Shown here piece by piece: positions 52,981 to 62,688 of a DNA stretch of 64,000 nucleotides. Positions within the stretch are counted from its first letter, which is position 1; every line of letters begins with the position of its first letter. A program made the translations under genes and the position numbers. This DNA comes from Marinomonas aquimarina (GTDB lineage Bacteria; Pseudomonadota; Gammaproteobacteria; Pseudomonadales; Marinomonadaceae), in assembly GCF_900089755.1 (NCBI RefSeq), contig NZ_FLOC01000013.1, positions 1 to 64,000 of the forward strand. Reading direction: 5' to 3'. The notes below the pieces were generated by a model. The model made no database searches, was not told where the DNA came from, and saw only the letters and a list, made by a program, of their open reading frames with translations.

Positions 52981-53784
52981 TTATTCGGAGATCATGATGG
53001 GCGTTAGGTTGTAGTGTGCGGCGGCCTGCGCTAGACGACCATCCTGTTTGATATCGCTGACAAACTGATCGACACGCTTTAACCATGCGTTATCACCTTT
53101 GGCGACCGCGTAGGCGTATTCAAACTGCTCGGTTTTGCCTGGCGGTGCGATCAACTTGGCCCAGTCGTAGAGATTGACCATTTTCTGGCCGTAAGGGTAG
53201 TCGGTGATAAACACATCGGCGCGGCCGGACAGCACTTCGCCTTCCCGTTCATTGGGGCGTTGTACCGTGGTAATGGTGGCGTGTTTGAGGCTCTTGCGCA
53301 TGGCATTTTCCATATAGGTGCCTTTTTGCACGCAGACAATCACGCCTGCTTGGTCCATATCGCTCCAACTGCTGATCAAGGGATGCTGCTTAGTGGTCAC
53401 GGCGTACATATTGCTGGCAAGGTAGGACTGGGTGAAATTGACATGCTGACGGCGGGCTTCGGTATTGCCCACGCCAAACATGGCTACATCGCAGGCTTTA
53501 GACTCTAGGTCGTCCATAAAACGGCCGAAGTGGGTTTTGATGTAATTGACCCTAACACCTAAATCGTTTGCTAGCTCATGGCTAAGGTCGATATCGATAC
53601 CCTCTAAGTGCTGTGTCCGTGGGCTCATATAGGTGATGGAAAAATAGTCCGGCCAGATGCAGACATTGATGTCGCCACGTTCTTGAATCGCGCTTAGGAT
53701 GGGGCTTGGTTGCGCCAACACTGGGCCAGCAATTAGTACAAAAAAGCTGATAAATACAGTGCTTGCTTTGGTTCTTAACGACAT
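52981..53784 (-). CDS. Orphan periplasmic amino-acid-type binding protein beside a GGDEF-EAL gene
   Basis: A 267-residue type 2 binding protein with a signal peptide (VFISFFVLIAGPVLA|QPSP). Family features are AIQERGDINVCIWPDYFSITY, GIDIDLSHELANDLGVRVNYI, DVAMFGVGNTEARRQHVNFTQSYL and VFITDYPYGQKM. It lies divergently, 87 bases from a membrane GGDEF-EAL protein, and has no permease or ATPase nearby, so a sensory role in c-di-GMP control is plausible. Confidence 0.88.
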   Translation of the reverse strand: MSLRTKASTVFISFFVLIAGPVLAQPSPILSAIQERGDINVCIWPDYFSITYMSPRTQHLEGIDIDLSHELANDLGVRVNYIKTHFGRFMDDLESKACDVAMFGVGNTEARRQHVNFTQSYLASNMYAVTTKQHPLISSWSDMDQAGVIVCVQKGTYMENAMRKSLKHATITTVQRPNEREGEVLSGRADVFITDYPYGQKMVNLYDWAKLIAPPGKTEQFEYAYAVAKGDNAWLKRVDQFVSDIKQDGRLAQAAAHYNLTPIMISE

Positions 53785-53871
53785 ACGTCAACACCTCAGG
53801 GTTATTTAAACGATAAGCTATGCTTATTATGCTGAGTTGTGAATTTTTTGAACTGATCTAGGTTAAGAACA

Positions 53872-56454
53872 TTGCTAAAACGACTATTTAATTTTACCAA
53901 GCGTCAAACAGTGATCGTGGCTGGCACCCTCATTGTTCTTATGGCGATGGTGATCAGTTTACAAAGCCTACTTAGCCAAGGTCATAAGCGTGCGTTGGCG
54001 GAACAGTCATTGACCAGTGCCACCTTAGCCTATGCCGTCGAAGATTCTGTGATTCGTTCCATGCAAGCCGCCGTAGGGGCCTTAGAAACCCTAGCGGCCA
54101 ATGTCCTGCATCGACCACCTCATACTCTCAATACCCTCAAAGACCGCTTGCTACGAGGACTGCCGCAGCTGCGTAGTGTGGACTTTGTCGCCCTTGAGAA
54201 AGCGACACAATGTACTCAGCGGGTGTCCAATATGGACACCTTATTTTTAACGCCGCAGCAAGGGCGCTTTTGGGGCGACCCTATCAATCGAGCGGAGTTA
54301 AGTTATTGGCCGATTTGTGTGCCGTATCGTTTACAGGGTGAAATCGTCGGCTATGTGATTGGTTCCGTGAACCTAAACTATTACAAAAGCCTCTTTCAAT
54401 CCCTCTCTAGCAGCCATCGCGAGGCATCCCTTTATTTGTTTACCGGTGAAACCATTCTTGGAGAAGAGGGGGCTTTAACCGAGCAGCGCCGTGCCCAGAT
54501 AATGGCGCGCTCTTGGGGGGAAGTGCGTGATCAGAATGAAAAAGGAGCCTACCTAGACAGCTACCGTGCCACGTCTTTCTACCCTTTGGTGATTTCCCTG
54601 CGCTCCTACGATCAGGACGCCTTAGAAAATTGGCGCAACGATGCGCAAGTCGTACGTACCATCTTTGCCGCGCTGGCGCTGGCGTTACTCTTGATGTTAG
54701 GCATGTACCTAGTGTTTAAACATAAGCGTGACAAGGTACAAGGCGATAATCATCTGCTTAGTATGGCGATCCGCAGTGCTGCCAATGCCATCTTTATTAC
54801 CGACCCCAAAGGGCATATTGAGTGGGTCAATGAGGCCTTTACCAATTTAACCGGCTATAGCCAAAAAGAGGTACACGGTCGCACGCCGCGAGTTCTGAAC
54901 TCTGGGGTGCATGAGCAGCCTTTTTTTCAAGACCTTTGGCGTTCCATCAGCCAAGGCCTGAGTTGGCGTAATGAGCTGGTGAACCGTCATAAAAACGGCC
55001 AGTTAATTACCGTCGAACAAACTATCACGCCTATCCTAGATAATAAGGGTCGGGTGTCCTATTTTATTGCCGTGCACGAAGACATCACCACCCGCAAGGA
55101 AGCGGAGCAGCAAGTGTTGTATATGGCGCAGCACGATGATTTGACTGGTTTGGCCAACCGTCGCTATTTCGAACAATGCCTAGAAGAGTGCGTGGCCAAG
55201 CGTCAATACGGCTCGATCGTATTGATGTTTATCGACTTGGATCGCTTCAAAGAAATCAACGATACCCTAGGGCATGATGCTGGGGATGTGCTACTGAAAC
55301 GGGTAGCGAAGAAATTGCGCGGTGTGATGCCGGATGAGGCGTTATTATCGCGCCTAGGGGGAGATGAGTTCGCTGTATTTTTACATCCCGCTGGTAACGA
55401 GGCGCAAATTCACTACTTGGCGCAAAGCATCGTCAATGCGATTGCACAACCGTTTGAATACAAGAATACCAGCTTCTCTGTGAGCTGCAGTGTCGGTGTC
55501 GCCATGACGGGGGTTGAGGCAGTCGACGTGTCTTCTTTGTTGCGCCAAGCGGATCTGGCCATGTACCGCGCTAAGCATTCTGGCAAAAACACCTATCGCT
55601 TCTTTGATGAGTCGATGGATGAAAGCATGCAGCATCGTGTCGCCACCCAGCGCTATTTGGAGCAAGCGTTAAGCGACTCGGAACAGCTACAAGTATATTT
55701 TCAGCCGCAAATTGATAGCCGTGATGGGGCGCTCTATGGCGCCGAGGTACTGGTGCGTTGGTGTCGCCAAGGGCAATGGATTTCTCCTGGAGAGTTTATA
55801 CCTATCGCCGAAGACAGCGGTCAGATTATTGAGCTGGGACGCTGGATCATGGAGGCGGCGCTCCGTCAGCTGGCTGATTGGCGTGCTCGTCATGTGCACA
55901 TAGGTAAATTGTCGCTTAATTTCTCAGCGGTACAACTGTCCAATTCGGATGTGGCTATGGAGCTCATTGAGGCGCTGAAGCGGCATGCTATACCGGCCAG
56001 TGAAGTCACTGTCGAGTTCACCGAAACCACCTTGATGGTGCGTTCCGCGCAATTAGAGCGCAACCTGAATCTGTTGCGCGAGCATGCTATCGCCATTGCC
56101 ATTGATGACTTTGGCACCGGCTATTGCTCGCTAAGTTATTTGCGTGAATTGCAGGCCCATTACCTAAAAATCGATCAATCCTTTATTCGTGGCATTGGCA
56201 ACAACGATTCTGATGATTGCATCGTCGCTGCCACCATCGCCATGGCCAAAGGGTTGCATATGGAAGTGGTGGCGGAAGGGGTCGAAACAGAAGCGCAAAC
56301 GTCCTACTTGACCCACCTAGGCTGTCAATATTTACAAGGCTTTGGCTTTGCTGCACCAATGTCAGCAGCCAATCTAGAGGCTTGGCTAGCGCAAACAAAA
56401 ACGCCTTCTGAGAGGAAGGCGTTGGAGTCGAGTGACGCGGATCTAGCGGATTAG
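53872..56454 (+). CDS. Membrane PAS-GGDEF-EAL cyclic-di-GMP protein
   Basis: An 860-residue protein: membrane helix 1 (about 14-36), periplasmic region (about 37-262) with cysteines in KATQCTQRV and YWPICVPYR, helix 2 (about 265-288), PAS (about 300-405), GGDEF (about 425-580) and EAL (about 600-850). Cyclase motifs are intact (MFIDLDRFKEIND, LGGDEF). The EAL signature is EVL, with FTETTL, IDDFGTGYCSL, YLKIDQSF and VVAEGVETEAQ, still compatible with activity. It starts with TTG, preceded by AGGTTAAG. The periplasmic cysteines could form a redox switch. Confidence 0.93.
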   Translation: MLKRLFNFTKRQTVIVAGTLIVLMAMVISLQSLLSQGHKRALAEQSLTSATLAYAVEDSVIRSMQAAVGALETLAANVLHRPPHTLNTLKDRLLRGLPQLRSVDFVALEKATQCTQRVSNMDTLFLTPQQGRFWGDPINRAELSYWPICVPYRLQGEIVGYVIGSVNLNYYKSLFQSLSSSHREASLYLFTGETILGEEGALTEQRRAQIMARSWGEVRDQNEKGAYLDSYRATSFYPLVISLRSYDQDALENWRNDAQVVRTIFAALALALLLMLGMYLVFKHKRDKVQGDNHLLSMAIRSAANAIFITDPKGHIEWVNEAFTNLTGYSQKEVHGRTPRVLNSGVHEQPFFQDLWRSISQGLSWRNELVNRHKNGQLITVEQTITPILDNKGRVSYFIAVHEDITTRKEAEQQVLYMAQHDDLTGLANRRYFEQCLEECVAKRQYGSIVLMFIDLDRFKEINDTLGHDAGDVLLKRVAKKLRGVMPDEALLSRLGGDEFAVFLHPAGNEAQIHYLAQSIVNAIAQPFEYKNTSFSVSCSVGVAMTGVEAVDVSSLLRQADLAMYRAKHSGKNTYRFFDESMDESMQHRVATQRYLEQALSDSEQLQVYFQPQIDSRDGALYGAEVLVRWCRQGQWISPGEFIPIAEDSGQIIELGRWIMEAALRQLADWRARHVHIGKLSLNFSAVQLSNSDVAMELIEALKRHAIPASEVTVEFTETTLMVRSAQLERNLNLLREHAIAIAIDDFGTGYCSLSYLRELQAHYLKIDQSFIRGIGNNDSDDCIVAATIAMAKGLHMEVVAEGVETEAQTSYLTHLGCQYLQGFGFAAPMSAANLEAWLAQTKTPSERKALESSDADLAD

Positions 56455-56457
56455 CGG

Positions 56458-57084
56458 TTAACCTTTGTTACGCTTACGCTCGGCCTGTTTTAACTTGGCT
56501 TCAAAGCGGTCGATCTGCATACCGAGACGTTCGCTTTCATCGACAAAGTGATCAAACTCGATTTTGCTCGGCAGTAACTCACTGTTGGATTGTAGGTAGT
56601 TCACCAGTTGTACTCGAGCATTGGTCGCCACTTCTTTGGTGATCGACCATTGCGTGCGGATCAAGCGGGCAAAAGTGGCCGCGGCGAGGTCACCGACCTT
56701 GTCCGCCAGGAGACCTTCCCAATCAAACTCGAAGCCTTGCATGACCTTATGCAGGGTCATCAGCGCTTGCGCGTTGCCACGGATGCGTAAGTCGCCATCA
56801 AAGAAACCATCGCCTTCGAGCAGCTTACGATAAGCGCTGGATGGACCTTTTACGTGGGTATCCAGTTTCGGGTCCAGTTCTACCTCATCCATGCTTTCTG
56901 GACGATCCAGCATGACGCCTTCTTCGAGCACATGAATCTGTAGAATGAGGTTAAAGTCCTCAACTTCTAGAAAGATCTGTTGGCCGGCCAGTTTGGCTAA
57001 GTGGCGTTGTGACGGCGGATCTTGTTTGAGGGCATAATTCACCGCGTGCTCAATGGAACCAAGGGCCGCAAGGCTAATCGTCAT
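56458..57084 (-). CDS. ubiJ: Ubiquinone biosynthesis accessory factor UbiJ
   Basis: A 208-residue protein with an N-terminal SCP2-type lipid-binding domain (IEHAVNYALKQDP, GDLRIRGNAQALMTLHKVMQGFEFDWEGLLADKVGD) and a C-terminal coiled coil (SERLGMQIDRFEAKLKQAERKR). UbiJ binds ubiquinone intermediates in the soluble Ubi complex. In many gammaproteobacteria it sits between ubiE and ubiB, next to hslUV and a DUF971 gene. Here DUF971 and hslUV are present but ubiE and ubiB are not adjacent. Confidence 0.9.
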   Translation of the reverse strand: MTISLAALGSIEHAVNYALKQDPPSQRHLAKLAGQQIFLEVEDFNLILQIHVLEEGVMLDRPESMDEVELDPKLDTHVKGPSSAYRKLLEGDGFFDGDLRIRGNAQALMTLHKVMQGFEFDWEGLLADKVGDLAAATFARLIRTQWSITKEVATNARVQLVNYLQSNSELLPSKIEFDHFVDESERLGMQIDRFEAKLKQAERKRNKG

Positions 57085-57107
57085 GACATTCGCTCTTTCG
57101 TTGTTGG

Positions 57108-57494
57108 TTAGTGAACTTGATGGATTTGGATCGCGGAAGAATCGCGGCTGCGACCTTCTTGTTCTAAACGATCAAGGTACATCTGCCACAACTCATCGTG
57201 GTTTTTGCCTAGATTGTATAGGTAATCCCAAGAATAGATGCCTGAGTCGTGACCATCGTCGAAGGTGATTTTAAGGGCGTAGTTGCCCGCAGCTTCGATG
57301 TTCATGATCATCACATTGCGCTTACCGTGCTGCAGAATCGGAACTTGTGCACCGTGTCCGCGCACTTCTGCTGACGGTGAATGCACACGCAAATATTCCG
57401 CGCTAAGACGGTAGCTTGAGCCATCGGCAAACGCCAGCTCCAGTTCACGGGATTGTTTATGGTAGTGAATTTTTGTTGGAACAAGCGTTGCCAT
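57108..57494 (-). CDS. DUF971 protein (gamma-butyrobetaine hydroxylase-like N-terminal domain)
   Basis: A 128-residue protein: TKIHYHKQSRELELAFADGSSYRLSAEYLRVHSPSAEVRGHG, described by its core at residues 6-47, then GNYALKITFDDGHDSGIYSWDYLYNLG. This is the DUF971/GBBH-like N-terminal fold, found in proteins linked to iron-sulfur or zinc handling. It follows hslU by 34 bases in a conserved block; its function is not established. Confidence 0.93.
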   Translation of the reverse strand: MATLVPTKIHYHKQSRELELAFADGSSYRLSAEYLRVHSPSAEVRGHGAQVPILQHGKRNVMIMNIEAAGNYALKITFDDGHDSGIYSWDYLYNLGKNHDELWQMYLDRLEQEGRSRDSSAIQIHQVH

Positions 57495-57528
57495 GGTGCG
57501 TCTCGATCTATTTCAAAGGGTTATCAAA

Positions 57529-58851
57529 TTACAAAATGTACTGGCTTAGGTCTTCGTTTTCCGCCACTTCACCAAGCTGTTGGTTGACATACTCGGCGGT
57601 GATGTCCACTTGTTGACCATCTGGCATGTCACTCGCTGAGTAAGACACTTCTTCTAGCAAACGTTCTAGTACTGTGTGCAGGCGGCGGGCGCCGATGTTT
57701 TCCGTACGTTCGTTCACTTGGCAAGCGATCTCGGCGATGCGGGTGATGCCTTCGTCAGTGAAGTTTATGTTAATGTTCTCGGTCTTCGCCAGTGCTACGT
57801 ACTGTTTTGTCAGTGATGCACTTGGCTCCGTCAAAATGCGTTTGAAGTCTTCTACCGTTAGCGCGTCCAGTTCGACACGGATTGGCAAACGGCCTTGTAG
57901 CTCTGGGATCAAATCCGAAGGCTTCGACAAGTGGAAAGCACCGGATGCGATAAACAGAATGTGATCGGTTTTGATCATGCCGTACTTAGTGCTGACGGTG
58001 CAGCCTTCGATTAATGGCAATAGGTCACGCTGCACGCCTTCACGCGACACTTCGCCGCTAGTGCGCTCAGAGCTTTTTGCCACCTTATCGATTTCGTCTA
58101 GGAAGACAATACCGTGTTGCTCAACTACTTCGACAGCGCGAGCTTTCAGTTCTTCTTCATTGACCAGTTTCGCCGCTTCTTCGTCACGGATCTGACGTAG
58201 GGCGTCTTTGACTTTTAGCTTACGCTTCTTCTTACGCTCGTTGCCCATGTTAGAGAACAGACTCTGCAACTGGCTGGTCATTTCTTCCATGCCAGGTGGG
58301 GTCATGATTTCTACCCCCATCGGCGAGTCGGACACTTCGATGTCGATTTCTTTGTCGTCTAGCTGACCTTCGCGTAGCTTCTTACGGAACGCTTGGCGTG
58401 TTGAATTCGACGCCGAATCTTCTTCAAAGCCACGAGCTGGCGGTAGCAAGGCATCCAGAATGCGGTCTTCCGCTGCGTCTTCGGCCTTATGCTTCATGCG
58501 CTCGGTCTCTTGCTCGCGCAGCATCTTAATCGCTGTTTCCACTAGATCGCGGATGATCGAATCCACATCGCGGCCAACGTAGCCGACTTCGGTGAACTTA
58601 GTCGCTTCGATCTTGATGAAAGGAGCGTTAGAAAGCTTCGCCAAACGACGTGCGATTTCGGTTTTACCAACACCGGTAGGGCCGATCATGAGGATGTTCT
58701 TCGGCGTCACTTCGGCACGCATATCATCCGGCAGCTGCATACGGCGCCAGCGGTTACGTAGGGCGATCGCGACCGCGCGTTTAGCACTTTGCTGGCCGAT
58801 AATGTGTTGGTCTAAGGCATTGACCGTTTCACGTGGGGTCATGTTGCTCAT
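57529..58851 (-). CDS. hslU: ATPase subunit of the HslUV protease
   Basis: A 440-residue AAA+ unfoldase: [17 protein letters not shown] start, Walker [33 protein letters not shown] pore loop, an I domain rich in charged residues and Walker [14 protein letters not shown]. It ends with SQYIL, the C-terminal tail that docks into HslV. Hexamers unfold substrates and feed them to the HslV peptidase encoded 21 bases upstream. The two form a heat-shock operon. Confidence 0.98.
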   Translation of the reverse strand: MSNMTPRETVNALDQHIIGQQSAKRAVAIALRNRWRRMQLPDDMRAEVTPKNILMIGPTGVGKTEIARRLAKLSNAPFIKIEATKFTEVGYVGRDVDSIIRDLVETAIKMLREQETERMKHKAEDAAEDRILDALLPPARGFEEDSASNSTRQAFRKKLREGQLDDKEIDIEVSDSPMGVEIMTPPGMEEMTSQLQSLFSNMGNERKKKRKLKVKDALRQIRDEEAAKLVNEEELKARAVEVVEQHGIVFLDEIDKVAKSSERTSGEVSREGVQRDLLPLIEGCTVSTKYGMIKTDHILFIASGAFHLSKPSDLIPELQGRLPIRVELDALTVEDFKRILTEPSASLTKQYVALAKTENININFTDEGITRIAEIACQVNERTENIGARRLHTVLERLLEEVSYSASDMPDGQQVDITAEYVNQQLGEVAENEDLSQYIL

Positions 58852-58872
58852 GGCTTAATCTCTTAAATTCGG

Positions 58873-59424
58873 TTACTTAGATTGGTCTTCAAGCTTGGCA
58901 TCGATGTTGATGGTTTCGATGGTCAAGTTGTGGTTGGTGAAGACACAAATGTCGGCCGCGATGTTTAGGCTCTTCTCAACGATGTCTTGGGCGCTTAACT
59001 CAGTGTTTTCGAGCAATGCACGAGCCGAGGCTTCGGCGAAGTTACCGCCTGAGCCGATGGCTAGGGCGCCGTGTTGAGGTTCTACCACATCGCCGTTACC
59101 GGTGATGATAAGGGTACTTTCTGTGTTGGCCACGATCAGCATGGCTTCCAGCTTGCGTAGCGCTTTATCAGAACGCCAGTCTTTCGCCAGATCCACCGCC
59201 GCGCGTACGAGGTGGCCTTGGTGTTTTTCAAGTTGGCCTTCAAAACGCTCAAATAGGGTGAATGCGTCTGCCGTGCCCCCTGCAAACCCAGCGATGACTT
59301 CGCCACGGTATAAACGGCGTACTTTGCGGGCATTGCCCTTCATTACAGTGTTGCCTAGGGAAACTTGTCCATCGCCACCAACGACGACTTGGTTGTCTTT
59401 GCGTACGGTTAGAATCGTAGTCAT
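58873..59424 (-). CDS. hslV: Peptidase subunit of the HslUV protease
   Basis: A 183-residue proteasome-like peptidase. The N-terminal threonine after methionine removal ([24 protein letters not shown]) is the nucleophile; [10 protein letters not shown] and [17 protein letters not shown] are family motifs. It acts with HslU in ATP-dependent degradation. A near-perfect sigma-32 promoter lies just upstream (59453-59480). Confidence 0.98.
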   Translation of the reverse strand: MTTILTVRKDNQVVVGGDGQVSLGNTVMKGNARKVRRLYRGEVIAGFAGGTADAFTLFERFEGQLEKHQGHLVRAAVDLAKDWRSDKALRKLEAMLIVANTESTLIITGNGDVVEPQHGALAIGSGGNFAEASARALLENTELSAQDIVEKSLNIAADICVFTNHNLTIETINIDAKLEDQSK

Positions 59425-59452
59425 GATTTACTCCACATTCGATTAACTATCG

Positions 59453-59480
59453 AAATGGGGGTAACTGTGAGGATTTCAAG
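59453..59480 (-). promoter_or_regulatory. Sigma-32 (heat-shock) promoter of hslVU
   Basis: On the minus strand CTTGAAA (59480-59474) and CCCCATTT (59460-59453) are separated by 13 bases, fitting the RpoH consensus CTTGAAA-n11/16-CCCCATnT. The ATG of hslV lies 28 bases past the -10. The -35 overlaps the last bases of the upstream terminator stem. Confidence 0.87.
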
Positions 59481-59506
59481 CACCCAAACAGAACGCTTGG
59501 GTGCTT
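59478..59506 (-). terminator. Hairpin after the SPOR protein gene
   Basis: AAGCACCCAA and TTGGGTGCTT pair over ten bases around a nine-base loop, seven bases after the stop codon. The following minus-strand sequence is GAAATCC, so no proper T run is present and termination may be partial. Confidence 0.6.
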
Positions 59507-59512
59507 TAGTGA

Positions 59513-60142
59513 TTATTGCTCGTTTTGTATTTTGTAGGTGTATGAGCTAAGACCCATACGTGCCAGCTTGTCTTTCGCGCGACTTTCGGCGGAACGTGTG
59601 GTGAATGGACCAACCGTGACACGATACCAAGTACCGCCGTCTTTGCTCTCACTGGCTTTGAGGTGCGCTTCAAGGCCCGATAGGATCAGTTTCGCACGTA
59701 AGCGATCGGCATCGGCACTGGAGCGGAACGAGGCCGCTTGAATCATGTAACTGAAGTTTTCTTCTTCACGTGGTTGGTACTCGTAAGCATCCACGTGGCT
59801 GGTGTCTACTTCGCTGTCTTGCAGCAATTGATAAAACTCAAACGTCTCACGTTTGGCTTGCGTCTCGGGTGCTTTAGCCTCCGATTTTACCGGTGCTTTA
59901 GGCGTGACCGGTGTCACTTTCGCCGGTGCGACCGTTGTTTGAGCTGGCACACTATTATTGCTCTCAACAGCCGCCAGTTTCACTAGCACAAACACAAACC
60001 CGATGACTAACAGTGGTACGACAAGCCACATCCACCAAGGCACGCTGCGTTTTGGCGGTGGCGGTGGTGCTTTACGTGTTGCCCCTTTACGAGGACGGCT
60101 GGTTTTAGTGGCTAACAGCATCAAATCAAACATGGCGCTCAT
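59513..60142 (-). CDS. SPOR-domain cell division protein (FtsN-like)
   Basis: A bitopic membrane protein of about 209 residues. A short basic cytoplasmic part is followed by one membrane helix (WWMWLVVPLLVIGFVFVLVKL), a proline, alanine and lysine rich linker and a C-terminal SPOR domain (YMIQAASFRSSADADRLRAKLILSGLEAHL, described at about residues 135-165). SPOR domains bind denuded septal peptidoglycan. Its position between priA and hslVU is the usual one for FtsN. The start is uncertain (ATG 60142 or 60133, or GTG 60163). Confidence 0.87.
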   Translation of the reverse strand: MSAMFDLMLLATKTSRPRKGATRKAPPPPPKRSVPWWMWLVVPLLVIGFVFVLVKLAAVESNNSVPAQTTVAPAKVTPVTPKAPVKSEAKAPETQAKRETFEFYQLLQDSEVDTSHVDAYEYQPREEENFSYMIQAASFRSSADADRLRAKLILSGLEAHLKASESKDGGTWYRVTVGPFTTRSAESRAKDKLARMGLSSYTYKIQNEQ

Positions 60143-60178
60143 GGTTTTGAGTAAAGTGCGCACATTATGCGCAGTGCG

Positions 60179-62419
60179 TTAAAAAGTTTCCAGCGGATCG
60201 ACGTCGATCGCGAAACGAATTCTATGATTTTTTGTATTTTGCTCAAGCCATTGGCTTGCTAACGCTACAATCCGGTGCAAATTTCCCCGTTGCGGACTTT
60301 TGATACTCAATAGCGCACGGTGCTGACCTGCCTTACGCACGATAATCGCGGCATAAGGACCGACCATTTGCATGTCTTCAGACAGGTGCACGGACAATTG
60401 GTTGCGTAGCTCCATCAATAAGCCCATGGCTTGTTGTTCCTGCTGCGATTCCGCCCGTATGACTACTTGATGATAGAAGGGTGGTAACGCCAGCTGCTGA
60501 CGCTCACGCAACCCATCCATGGCCAAGGCTTCGTAGCCTTGCACGCACAGGCATTCAATCGCACTGTGATCTGGGTGATAGGTTTGCAGCAAGACATGGC
60601 CGCGCTTCGAGCTACGTCCGGCGCGACCTGCGACTTGGGTGATCAATTGCGCGGTGCGCTCCATACCGCGAAAGTCGGAGGAAAAAAGCCCCACATCCGC
60701 GTCCATAATCACCACTAGGGTGACGTTTGGGAAATGATGGCCTTTGGCCAACATCTGCGTGCCCACCAGGATGGCTTGATCGTGCTCGTGAATTTTCTGT
60801 GTGATTTGTGTCAGTGCCGATTTGCGCTGGGTGCTATCACGATCAATACGCAGCACGGGCGTGTGTTTAAAGAACTGATTCAGCACCCCTTCGATCTGTT
60901 CCGTGCCTTCGCCTACGGTAAACAATTCAGTGCTATGACATTCTGGGCAGCTGTGCAGTAATGCCTTGTGGCTATCACAATGGTGGCAGTGGAGCTTGTT
61001 GGCACGTTTGTGCACCGTCAGGTTTGCATCGCAGTGGTCACAGGCGGCAATCCAGCCGCATTGATGGCACATCAGTGTCGGCGCATAACCACGACGGTTC
61101 AAAAACACCAGCACTTGCTCTTTGCGCTCAAGTGTTTGGCGCATGCGCTCGAGCGTGTATTCACTAAAGCCTTGCTTGAGACTTTGGCCGCGCAGATCAA
61201 CGCGCTCCATTTCCGGTAGTTGCGCATCACCGGCTCGCTGACGCAGTTTTAGCCAGTGATAACGCTTTTGCATAGCGTTGGCCAAGCTTTCATATGAGGG
61301 CGTTGCCGAGGCTAATAGGACGGGAACTTTCTGCCCCTGGGCCCGCTTAATGGCCAGATCCCGAGCGTGATAACGAAAGCCTTCGTGCTGTTTGTAAGAA
61401 GCGTCATGCTCCTCATCGATGATGATCAAGCCCAGCTTGGCGCTGGGGATAAATACCGAGGAGCGAGTACCAATGATGATCTTAGCTTCCCCTTGCTCGA
61501 TCATCAGCCAAGCATCCAAGCGCTCGCGGTCGGTCATATTGGAATGCATTAACACGATGTCGGTATTAAAACGGCTTTCAAAGCGGCGCAAGGTCTGTGG
61601 CGTCAGGCCAATCTCTGGCACCATCACCAGTACCTGTTGATGGTCTTTTAAAATCGCTTCGATGACGCGCAGGAAGACTTCGGTCTTGCCACTACCGGTA
61701 ATGCCATCGAGCAGGGCGACGCCAAATTCATTGCGCATGGCTAAAATGGTTTTGGTGGCCGCCGCTTGTTCCAGATTGAGTGTCGGTGGTACTTGCTTTT
61801 GATGAGCATGAGTTTCCACCGATTTAATGAAGTTGCGCTGTTCACTGCGCACCAGACCTTTTTTCTCAAGGCCTTTGGCGGCGGCGCTAGTGAGTTCGAG
61901 CACGGTCACTAAATGGGGGCTTAAGCCGTGTTCTTGATGCTGTTTTAGCGCTTCTAAAAAGGCTTTTTGCTGTTTGGCGTTTTTTAGGCTGTCGACTGCA
62001 GTGGCCTTGCCTTGCTCGGTAATAAACCACCAAGTTTCGGTGCGAAATTCGGGGCTTTCGCCTTTACGCAAACTGGTGGGCAGGGCATGGAAAAACACTT
62101 CGCCAATTGGGTGGTGGTAATAGCGTGCTGCCCAAGCGCACAGATCAAATAGCTCTTTAGAAATGATGGGGCCTTCATCGAGGAGCGCAGTGATGGGTTT
62201 GATTTGCGCATCCTGATAATCGCTGCGATCACTGGTCTCGATGACGAGTCCGATGGAATGGCGATCACCTTTGCCAAACGGGACTTTGACACGCATGCCT
62301 GGACGGATGTGATGACGGTAGGCAAGTGCCTTAGGGATTTTATAGTCAAAGGTAGCACGCAGCGGCACATTCAGCGCCACTTTGACATACGGGTCTTGGG
62401 TAAGAAGCGTGTCGACCAT
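60179..62419 (-). CDS. priA: Primosomal replication protein N' (PriA helicase)
   Basis: A 746-residue superfamily 2 helicase that restarts stalled replication forks. Walker A is DGITGSGKTEVFL, Walker B the DEEH box in LIIIDEEHDASYKQHEGFRYHARD; a zinc-binding insert has CHQCGWIAACDHCDAN and CHHCDSHKALLHSCPEC, and the helicase motif QVAGRAGR is present. The N-terminal 3'-DNA-binding domain starts with VKVALNVPLRATFDYKIP. The SPOR gene begins close after it. Confidence 0.98.
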   Translation of the reverse strand: MVDTLLTQDPYVKVALNVPLRATFDYKIPKALAYRHHIRPGMRVKVPFGKGDRHSIGLVIETSDRSDYQDAQIKPITALLDEGPIISKELFDLCAWAARYYHHPIGEVFFHALPTSLRKGESPEFRTETWWFITEQGKATAVDSLKNAKQQKAFLEALKQHQEHGLSPHLVTVLELTSAAAKGLEKKGLVRSEQRNFIKSVETHAHQKQVPPTLNLEQAAATKTILAMRNEFGVALLDGITGSGKTEVFLRVIEAILKDHQQVLVMVPEIGLTPQTLRRFESRFNTDIVLMHSNMTDRERLDAWLMIEQGEAKIIIGTRSSVFIPSAKLGLIIIDEEHDASYKQHEGFRYHARDLAIKRAQGQKVPVLLASATPSYESLANAMQKRYHWLKLRQRAGDAQLPEMERVDLRGQSLKQGFSEYTLERMRQTLERKEQVLVFLNRRGYAPTLMCHQCGWIAACDHCDANLTVHKRANKLHCHHCDSHKALLHSCPECHSTELFTVGEGTEQIEGVLNQFFKHTPVLRIDRDSTQRKSALTQITQKIHEHDQAILVGTQMLAKGHHFPNVTLVVIMDADVGLFSSDFRGMERTAQLITQVAGRAGRSSKRGHVLLQTYHPDHSAIECLCVQGYEALAMDGLRERQQLALPPFYHQVVIRAESQQEQQAMGLLMELRNQLSVHLSEDMQMVGPYAAIIVRKAGQHRALLSIKSPQRGNLHRIVALASQWLEQNTKNHRIRFAIDVDPLETF

Positions 62420-62688
62420 AAAAGACTAATACCTTGATTTACCAGCAAAAAGATTTCAGATCATAGAGTATCTTGTAAGTGTACGTGAGTCTGAATGGAA
62501 AATGTGAACTTTTCGCGGCTTTTCAAGGGGCGAAATTATCATAAAAGGGCTTGCCGAACGGCGCTTTGACGCCTAAAATACGCGGCTCTTGGTACCACTG
62601 TACAATTGATGTACAACGAATCGTGCGGTGCTTAGCAACGTTATTTAATGACTAAGTGGCGGCACACCAAACCTTAAGGTAAAAAACG

